DNA from: Heliopora coerulea
Lineage: Eukaryota; Cnidaria; Anthozoa; Scleralcyonacea; Helioporidae
Assembly: GCA_030142905.1 (NCBI GenBank)
Contig: JASJOG010000064.1
Location: forward strand, 124,001 to 188,000
Length of the DNA: 64,000 bases
Reading direction: 5' to 3'
Shown here one piece after another: positions 56,216 through 64,000 of the stretch (position 1 is its first letter; every line of letters starts with the position of its first letter). The translations under genes were made by a program, and so were the position numbers. The notes beneath the pieces are model-generated. The model was not told the DNA's origin. It did no database searches and saw nothing but the letters and a program-made list of their open reading frames with translations.

Positions 56216-59200
56216 TCAAGAAACCCCATTGCCGACGGGATTAAGGCCACCAACTTGGCCTTGAGGTTTCGCAGGTATTTTCTGTGGTTCAGTGCTGCTG
56301 TTCTTGATCTCGCAGTACTTTAGTTTACAACGTGGACATTCTACGCTTATCTCGACGGAACCATCCGTCCGAGCAAATGACGACTGACCCCAGCTGAGCA
56401 ACATCTCTTTGCTGAAGTCCGTCTTCGTGCAAAGGTGGTACATTTTTGGTCCGAATAAACCAACCAGGGTCACCCAACCAATCACGAGAGTAGAACCGGA
56501 GATCCAGTAAACTTGAGAAATACTGTAATCGGCGTTGAGAAATGTGGCGAAGAACACAACCCACACAACACATGTGAGGTACATTGTGATCCCAATGTGC
56601 ATCGCTTCGTTGAAGTTTTTCGGAAAGCGGCGAGTGAGGAAAGCGTAATATGTGCAGCCCAATAGCAGCAGGATGTTGTAGATGAAGTAAATGACGAAGG
56701 CAGACTTTTGAAAGGTACATTCGAGTACTAATTCCTCGCTCTCCCTGTAAAACCTCTCGACAAGTTTTGGCGGGTCTGTGGTGAACATGAGGGCGCAGGA
56801 AAGACCTTGGATCGCGATGAGACCGAAAGTGAGCATCAGTAAGGACCGCGGACGTATTAAACTGGTCCGAGATAATCTTCGTAGGTGATTTGAACTTTTA
56901 AAAATCCGATGAATCCTCCACATCTTCATTAGAAGAGGAGCATAACAAATTGTGAACGAGATGCCTATGATCACGTGTCGGGCGTAGCAGAGTGCTTGGT
57001 TGGGCTTCGTAAAGGAAGTCAAGGTAATCATGAAAATGGCACAGATTCCGAGAAATATTAAGTAGCACATTTCGCGACCGGAGGCTTTAATAAGCTTATG
57101 TTCCCTCTTTGCGACGAACACGGCGAGGACAATTAAGTCGGCGAGAATTCCGAGGCTACAGAAGAAACTCAGGCAAATAGACAAAGGAGTATCCATAGTG
57201 GCGTACTTCAATGGCAGTTTTGAGCAACTTGATAAGTATTCGTCTGGCACAAATCCTTCGATGCACGTTTTACACGTGTTATTCACTATCACGTCATTTT
57301 TACCACATGCTCTGCATTCCCAGCAGCATTTGTCGTCTCGTTGGACGATTATCTCGTTTCTACTACAGTTCGGCCTACACGAGGACGGTGGTCTGGTCGT
57401 ACTCCCGTTTGCCCAACGCATATTGGACTGATTGAGGAACAAAGTGCCGGTAATTGAATTATTTAGATCTAACTTGCTGACCCAGGAACCTACTTGAACA
57501 TAGTCAAAACTACCGTTGTTCCAACGAAAGTTATACAACGTATAATTACCATCAACCTCTTGCTTGGCATTAAATGTGACCGGAAAGTGAAATGCGGCGT
57601 CATTAAAAGTTACGTTACGCAAGAACTCCAAGAGCAACGTTCTGTTCAGAGGCCTGGCCTTATCGCAAATCTTTTTCTTTCCTGGACAGAGGCGTTTGAG
57701 GAAACCATCTAGTGCGTTCGCCATTGCCTGGACCGCGTTAATAACGACCTGAACTGGAGCTAATTCTTTGTACCTTGTATTCTTTTCGTCACCGGAACAT
57801 TTCTTTGTGAAATTATACGATACTGGAAAATTGCGAAGCTTGCATTTATTAGTCTCTTGCCAGTATTCACCAATCCATTGATTGTTATTCCTGCTGTAAT
57901 TGTTGAAGCGAAGGTGTTGGAAATGTTTTTCAAATTCAGGAACTAGTCCCTCTCTGTGAGCAAAGCTAATCGTTCCATCAGCGACCTCTTCCAAATCTTT
58001 CGTAATATCTTCTCTGTTGCTCCACTCGAGACTCCCGATAAATGACAGTCGACTTGTACGTGGGCTTCGTTTCTTCGCCTCTAACAAACCACGCGAATCT
58101 CGTTGAATAGTTACCAGGATCACCACACTAGGTAGCTTGTCATCGCTGGCCAATCTCTGAACGACATCATCAAAATCTTTTGGACGGGGAAAACGTTCCA
58201 ACTTAATCTGTTGTGCAATGCAAATTTTCTTTTGCCTTAAAGCCCGTTGCACTTCCTGTGCTCCAGTCTCCGCCCATTTACCCGTTGAGTAGACAATAGA
58301 TACGTAAGTCCAACCCATTCTTATTAGAAGCTTGACCAGTGCCTCGGCAAAGAAACTATCCGGTGGTACTGTACGAAAGAAATAATCATAAACATCTTTA
58401 TTACTAAGTTCTACTGTGAGAGAACCATAGCTGATTTGAGGAATTTTAAACACTCGAAGAAAATTTGCAACAATGACGGAATTTCCACTTGTGAATGGTC
58501 CTATCACTCCGGCGAACTCCGAGCCGTTGGCGTTGGGCGGCGTAAGTGTAAGCCTTATGAACTCTTTAGTTTTGTCGGCTGTGATCGTAGGACTTCGACA
58601 TGTGTCGTAAATTATCGTTCCTAGTTTGACTCCTGGTAAGATATCTTGTCTCTTGTTGATCTCGTCTACAGCGTACAACATGGCTTCCATGTATTGGTAC
58701 CCAGGGACTTCGTTAAATGAGCCACACTCTTTTTCATTAGAGCCGATATTGTGTATGGGAAATAATCCACCTAGGAGGATGTCTCCATCTGTCATAAGAA
58801 CATCTAAATTACAAAAAAAGATATTGAGTAAACAGCTTGTTTTCTAAATGGTTGCAGTCAAAGAACCAGGCGAAAAACGAAGTCTTTTTATAAAAATAAC
58901 AGCCCAGCAAACGAGTTTAGTTAGAGCCATAGTGGAACCATAACTTATAAAATCTTTCAATGACTAAAGTTTCGTTACTTGTCCAGCAACATAATCAGAG
59001 TGACTATTTACAATGAAACATCGGCTTAAATAGCTAACTGTTACACAAAAGGAGTGAAGAAGTGTCGATAGAATAATTAACGGATTAGTGTGCAGGCAAT
59101 TAGCGCAAGAACAAAGAATAATGTTATGTTGACAAAATAAAGCATAGAAACATTAATAAAGAAGGGGAAAGCAAAACTTGTTTTCTCTACATTAAAATTA

Positions 59201-61573
59201 AATTAGTACCGAGGCTAAGAGTGTAAAAATAGAAAGTTGCCAACATTCATTGAGCCATGAGTTAAGTTTTATTGTTTCAGTTCTTTCAGTGTCGCATTAA
59301 AGTTAAACTTCAATATAATGAAAATAAGCTACTTTTCACCACAGTTTTAAGTCGTTTTAAGTTTGCTTTAAACGTGTATAATAATCTTGCCATATATGCA
59401 GTTAGCTCTTTAAGCTAGGGCTTATTTTTGTTCTTTTTTCGAATAGAAACCAACCTATGGGTAGTCAAACAACTGAAACAATGGTTTTACTAAAGTCTGA
59501 AAGGTCTGAAGGTTATTCATGTATACTTAAAAAAAAAAATCTTTTCTTTATCAAGAAGTAACATTGATTCTTTCCGATTCGAGAACGCTTTGGAATACAT
59601 TAACTTCCTGTTGGGGATTTTGACTGGAAACATTTGACCAGCAATTTTCAACCTTCTTCGTTCTAGGATCCCATTGCTACAAACGAATATTATAAGTCCT
59701 TTTACACACAACACGATATGTTCCCTCTCATAATTTCAGAAAGGAATTGTTTAAAGGTCAAAAGCTTCGGTCATCGAACGTTTGCAACGAGCCTACATAC
59801 TTTTATTAATTATAACACTAAAGCTTGAATAACATCATATCGGACTTGCTTTAACTCAAAACTTTCTTTCCTGAAACTATCCAATGTTGTTTACTAGGTC
59901 AAAACACCCGTTCCGCCTGTTCTAAAACGCTTCCGTCAGTTCTAAATTTTAGAATGACCCTTTGAAACGTAGCCAGATTGTAATCCGTACTCTGAAAGTT
60001 TTTCCCCGAAACTTGGGGGCAGTTGGTCAAAATGTTAGGTTAGGATTAAGGTTAGTGTTAGGTTAGGATTAGGGTTAGGGTTAGTTTTAGGGTTAGGTTG
60101 AGGTCAGGTTGCCCAGATTACAATCTGGCCACACTTCAAAGTGTTATTCAAAAATTTAGAATTGACGCTATAAACGTATTAGAACGGGTGGAACGGCTGG
60201 TCAAAATCTGTAACACATGCCGGATTATCCAATAGAAAAGGCCTCAAACGTCAGAGTGGGACTGGTTGGCCATAATGGACACAAATGAGGCTTCCACTAT
60301 AGGGAAATGTATACTGATATAAAGACGAAATACCAGTGAAACAAGTGGAAACACCTTTTGCTTAATGACCCTTTTTATTTGGCTTGAGACTATGTATTGA
60401 ATCAACCTAATGGTTGAGTTATTTGCAAAAAATGTGGTATTTCTTCGAGTTTTAGCTTTTGTATCATCAACAAGAAATCGAATGGTTTCTTTCGCAATTC
60501 AAGATTAGTTAGTGGTTTTTCAACGAGCTTCGAAATTGCGCAAGCCCATAGTTAAAATCACACTTTCTTGTTTTAATCCAAAATTGCAAAAGAAAATAAT
60601 TCGCCATGCAGAACGTTATCTTTAGTCCAAGGCTGTAAAGTTGCTTTACCTTAAGCGATTAGCCTAGTTACCGAATTGAGGAACTACCTAGGTAGGCGTC
60701 AAGACGAGGAAGGAGTTGAGTACGGCGAGGAAACCAAAGTATGCATGGGTAAACGTTCAAACGTTGTACAATATTGGTCATCATTATTGGCTTGTAATAG
60801 TAGAAAAGGGACTGAACTATTCAACATTTCCTGTATGCCACCATTTGATGAGCAAAATGTTTTATGGATATCAAACATTCATCCTATTTTCGCTGTTGAA
60901 CTAACATTCTCAAACTCATTAATAATTCATAAAGCAAAATCAAAAGAAATACATAATTAATCAGTATGTAGAAATCAGAGGAAGATTACTGCTGAATATT
61001 GCCAACTTTCGGCCGGATTTTTGCCTAAAATACTGGTTCGTTTGAGAAGTAATTTCAAACAGTCGTTAAGTGTTCTTCCTCTGATTTCAAAATACCTCGA
61101 AACTCGTTAAAAAACTCGGCTTTGCCTCGTTTTTAAACTCGTTTCTCTGTATTTAGAAATCGGAAGAAGAACGCCAACTCGTGTTTGAAATATTACTTCA
61201 AATGTTAGTCAGTGTTAAAAAGCAGTGTTTTAACCTTCAGCCGTGCCGGCTGCATCAGTCTTCTGTTGTTTAACGTCAGATTATTGAACCGTAGCCAACG
61301 ACAGATGATATTGCTCATCAAAAGGAGAGATGTTGTCATGAAAGGATTAAAAACGCATGTCATATACATCGTTACTTCAGACTAACTGTGGCACTCAATT
61401 TTTCAAATAGGGTTGAATAACACCAGAATCGACTCGAACGAAGTGTCTCTAAGTTTACCGGTTTCAAGTTGTTTAAATTACCACACAGTACATGATTAAC
61501 AAGGTTACTCACCGTTTCTGGCCAAAACACTGAGAAAGGAACAAACAAAGGACAAGTATCTGAGTGGCGCCAT
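56216..61573 (-). CDS. mGluR-like class C GPCR, paralogue 3
   Basis: Exons 61573-61513 and 58803-56216 are joined by a 2709-bp phase-1 intron (G/GTGAGT donor, TTTAG acceptor) and give 882 residues. The ligand domain opens with MTDGDILLGGLFPIH. The cysteine-rich domain contains CCWECRACGKND. The helix bundle keeps KASGREMCYL, LLMKMWRIHRIF, FNEAMHIGITMY and TCVVWVVFF (TM6 Trp kept, the following mGluR Pro replaced by Ala). The tail has VECPRCKLKYCEIK. It differs from the others at YNFTKKCSGDEKN and has STGKWAETG in the lobe hinge, with Trp at the mGluR Y236 position. Only S165 and D208 equivalents of the glutamate site are kept. Its intron carries a TTAGGG-like tract and a PLE terminus. Ligand unknown. 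Confidence 0.92.
58895..59065 (-). mobile_element. PLE terminus with hammerhead-like motif (intron of receptor 3)
   Basis: Core at 58962-58998 on the minus strand: CTGATTA, U, a GTTGC-type stem, then GTAACGAAACTTTAGTC. Flanks match 29470-29660 in order. The CUGANGA box has a change at the second G (CTGATTA), so activity is doubtful. Confidence 0.5.
59066..59895 (-). repeat. Intron of receptor 3, duplicated part
   Basis: 59200-59495 is homologous to 40960-41275 in the intron of receptor 2. The remainder up to 59895 shows no gene. Confidence 0.5.
59896..60222. mobile_element. TIR element enclosing TTAGGG-like repeats
   Basis: The left part (CAAAACACCCGTTCCGCC, ACGCTT, AGTTCTAAATTTTAGAAT, CCTTTGAAACGTAGCCAGAT) and the right part are inverted copies over about 90 bp. 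Between them, 60035-60108 is a tract of TTAGGG/TTAGG/TTAGTG units. No coding capacity. Confidence 0.65.
60035..60108. repeat. Interstitial telomere-like (TTAGGG)n tract
   Basis: About 12 imperfect units of TTAGG, TTAGGG, TTAGGAT and TTAGTT. Cnidarian telomeres use TTAGGG (known). Here the tract is internal and inside a transposon-like inverted repeat. Confidence 0.75.
60223..61512 (-). repeat. Intron of receptor 3, distal part with dispersed inverted-repeat element
   Basis: 60480-60905 matches intron sequence of receptor 1 (9540-9960). 60905-61200 is copy 2 of the element at 49410-49680 (CTCGGCTTTGCCTCG). No further exon is found before exon 1. Confidence 0.55.
61513..61573 (-). CDS. Signal-peptide exon 1 of receptor 3
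   Basis: ATG at 61573-61571 opens MAPLRYLSFVCSFLSVLA, then RN plus one base before donor GTGAGT (61512). With exon 2 (begins 58803, AT) the split codon is GAT, leading into VLMTDGDILLGG. Conserved length, phase and position relative to receptors 1 and 2. Confidence 0.86.
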
Positions 61574-61810
61574 TTTCTTGTTTACTTAAAAGAAAACAGA
61601 TAAACTACGTTACAAAAGCAATGGTATCAAAAAGACTCTTAAAGTATGTCTTGGGAGGAAGTGGCTTCCTTTTCTGACGTCAGTGGCATCGAAATCTGAC
61701 AACAACTTACACTCTTCTGTCCTTACCCAAGTTTTTAATTTTACTCTGGCTAACGCCAGATGATTGTCTCATCAAGAGGAGACGTCTCGGACTCTAGAAA
61801 GAGTTTAACG

Positions 61811-61960
61811 TTGTCCACTTTTGACCTAATTTTTACGCAGATTGATATGAAAGCTGCGGCGCATTTTTATATAAGCGAAGTTCATACTCATTGAAAGTGC
61901 ATATGAACTAAAAATTAAGTAAGTTTAATTTGAATGACTATTAAGGTCAATCAAGAATAG
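61811..61960 (-). repeat. Promoter-side repeat of receptor 3, single copy
   Basis: One unit matching the 11126-11670 array, starting about 240 bp upstream of the ATG on the coding strand. A copy of the dispersed CTGGCTAACGCCAGATGATT element lies between it and the gene (61735-61800). Confidence 0.6.
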
Positions 61961-62605
61961 CGTTTAATCTTTTTTGATATCTCACTTCGTTCTTGAGAGT
62001 TTGAGATATTTGGTTTAAAAATAAATAAAATGTGACGTCTTGGGTCTTACACAACTTCCTGACTTGTTTGAAGATCACATACATGTATATCTTTGAGATT
62101 ATTAAATGAGATTACTCAAAATTTGCAGATGGCTTTCGGGCGTTGAGGAAATTCAGCGTCATTTCGTTTAAATAGACTGGTCTATGGCAAATATTGTACT
62201 TTCCAGTTCTGCACTCTGGTTGGTCCAACCCGAGCTTAAAAATTTTACGAAGGCAAAACAACCGACAGAAAAAAACGCTTTTTTATTTCCGTTAAAAGAT
62301 CCACCTTTGTTAAGGCTTTGCGTATCTACGTTCATGGGCATGTAATACTTTGCCACGTTTCATGAGTTTTGTTTTGACTAACCCTTTCACTTCAACGTGT
62401 TTATTGACATACCTAGGATTGAAAATAGCGTTTTCGTTAAGTGTATTGACCACGTTAAGCAAAGTGTATTGTATTTTATTGTATTTTATTTTATTTAGCG
62501 TTCTCATTATGGAAAGTCGTTTATAATCCGATTGAAGGTCGAGTGGTTTTTTACAGTTTATAAGTACTGACACTGCCAATATAGTTTCCGTCCATAAGTA
62601 ACAGT
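61961..62605. other. Upstream spacer of receptor 3
   Basis: 61970-62400 keeps similarity to the upstream regions of receptors 1 and 2. 62463-62500 is a short TATTTTATTG-type simple repeat. No gene. Confidence 0.45.
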
Positions 62606-62609
62606 AAGT

Positions 62610-63840
62610 TACAAACAATCGAATAAGTCATTGATCTTATAGTGGTTGTAGTGGGCGTTATGAATCTGCATTTCAAAGCCTTTTACCATGGCTGGTAAAA
62701 GGAGAGCAGGGATTACACAGTGATTCACTTCATCTTCTGTAATTCCCTGGCCCGTATAGACGGAAATAATCTTTAATGTTCTTTATGATGTTCTTTATGA
62801 TGTCCTTTATACGCTCTCAAGCTATTCTACTCAGAAAAACGTTCTGAGTCCCTGACGGGAATCGAACCCGTAGCCTTCTGATCGCCTGTGAGATATATGG
62901 TGAGAACGTATAAAGAACATCGTATACCTACCAAGCAACCACATTTAATAACATAATCTTTAATATTTTCCTGACTGAGGTGATGATTTTCATGACTAAG
63001 GTGATATTTTCCTGACTTTCCTAATGGTGGTTCGTTAGGCAATTTGACAAGGACGAAAATCCTGGAACGTTTATTTTCAGGATCTTGACACTAGGGCTAT
63101 CCGACCCTTTCAGAGCTTTGATACTGCTTGGTGTCGATCGTGTTCTGTTCTTTCAGCTGAAGAATGTTATATTACTTATAATCGTCTAATTTTGTTAAGG
63201 TATATCTGATTAAGTTTCGAAGTTTTTTGGGATTATATCCGCGCCATTTAACTCAGAGTTCAAGCAAATTCTCTCAACCTGGTATATCAAGTTACTAACC
63301 TTGTTGTTTGGACATCTGAAGATGGACCAACCTTCCCTCTTACCGGCCTCTCTAGATTTTTTTAAAAAAGTGATACCTTTGTTGGACGTAGTGGCTGGGA
63401 TCACTGTTATATAACTCTCATGCCTGGCTCCCACTGATGTTTTTAAGCTCTCGAACGTGCTTTCGAGAGCTTTAAGTACTACGTATTGAAAGTACTAAAT
63501 GTTCTTAAAATAGCACCAGATTTAAGGACTAGTGAGATCATCAAGTATCCCGTGTTTTATACAGGACGTTTAGGGCTTCAGATTTTAGAGTTAACAAAAA
63601 AACGTGTTTACTTAGGTTTTGATTCTTAACGATAAAATCCAAAGTACCAAATTATCACCAGAGAGACACAATTTATTGCCTTTTATGGTTGCTTGACGGT
63701 CTCAGACTTCATTAAATATTTTGTGCAGCTGTCAATAACCTCTTCCGTGTCCTCAAGAACAAACGCCGCATCCCAGGGGGTCCTCTTTGAGAGCTTGAAC
63801 AAAATGGTCCTCGTTGAGACCGTTTAAAGGGCTGTTTACA
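62610..63840 (-). mobile_element. Jockey/CR1-like LINE fragment
   Basis: Minus-strand pieces in order: KRTPWDAAFVLEDTEEVIDS (about 63715-63790), a pre-RT linker (63290-63370), and a decayed RT start (VNHCVIPALLLPAMVKGFEM, about 62680-62740). A SINE head at 62840-62905 and a (GATGTTCTTTAT)n stutter at 62780-62812 interrupt it. Confidence 0.65.
62835..62935 (-). repeat. tRNA-like SINE head
   Basis: The minus strand has GGCTACGGGTTCGATTCCCG, a good B-box/T-arm, with a pairing partner (GTC) on the 3' side, but the 5' half lacks a sound A-box and acceptor stem. It lies within LINE sequence, so a retroposed SINE is more likely than a gene. Confidence 0.5.
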
Positions 63841-64000
63841 TGTGCAAATTTGTGCCTCGCGATTGACATCTTGGAGTATGTGTTTAACTGACGAGAGCGT
63901 CGAGGACAAACTGCAGCGAATCATGAGCGGATATCTTGCTGCATACACTGTCACGAGTTCATTACATACACCAGGATGACAATCACCACCTGCTAAATCC

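Noticed and set aside
60035..60108. Chromosome end
   Set aside because: The TTAGGG-like tract is short, imperfect and embedded within an intron between inverted repeats.

Overview
The window is eukaryotic, AT-rich and gene-poor. It looks like an anthozoan cnidarian, probably a stony coral. That guess rests on large intron-poor class C GPCR genes in tandem and on a dense mix of Penelope-like elements, jockey/CR1-like LINEs, tRNA-type SINEs and small inverted-repeat DNA elements. The species is inferred, not proven.

Genes. Only one host gene family can be supported with confidence: three tandem, same-strand (-) paralogues of a metabotropic-glutamate-receptor-like class C GPCR (6826-10966, 38377-44073, 56216-61573). 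Each has two coding exons. A 61-nt exon encodes a signal peptide and ends at a GT donor in phase 1. One exon of about 2.5 kb carries the Venus-flytrap ligand domain, the cysteine-rich domain, seven membrane helices and a short tail ending near a CPRCK motif. The spliced proteins are 882, 862 and 882 residues. The fold signatures are strongly mGluR-like, but most residues that hold glutamate in vertebrate mGluRs are changed, so these are best called orphan mGluR-like receptors. A fourth unit survives as a frameshifted TM1-TM3 remnant (37998-38252), and a gene-less copy of the shared 3' flank lies at 34830-36620. The duplicated unit runs from upstream promoter repeats through exon 1, intron, exon 2 and about 1.2 kb of 3' flank.

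Layout. 1-1140: two Penelope-like (PLE) fragments head to head. 1140-5800: SINE-like tRNA head, a pogo/Tigger-like TIR element, simple repeats. 5800-14000: receptor unit 1, with a 25-bp minisatellite in its intron and a 140-bp promoter-side tandem repeat. 14000-34800: transposon graveyard, with LINE fragments mostly on the minus strand, a 276-bp near-perfect palindrome, a PLE with inverted terminal copies, a cluster of PLE fragments and several MITEs. 34800-45000: receptor unit 2 with the collapsed fourth copy; its intron holds a hAT-type MITE and a fold-back element. 45000-54700: LINE, SINE, fold-back and dispersed repeats, plus three unidentified open frames at 50.9-52.4 kb. 54700-62500: receptor unit 3, with TTAGGG-like repeats inside a TIR element in its intron. 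62500-64000: another LINE fragment.

How it fits together. The locus is an actively rearranging chemosensory/ligand-receptor array. The paralogues exchange sequence (mosaic identity in exon 2), gain and lose copies, and differ in promoter-side repeat number, while retroelements insert into introns and spacers. The most unusual recurring DNA structure is a set of Penelope-type termini carrying hammerhead-ribozyme-like cores, several of them at the centre or ends of long inverted repeats.
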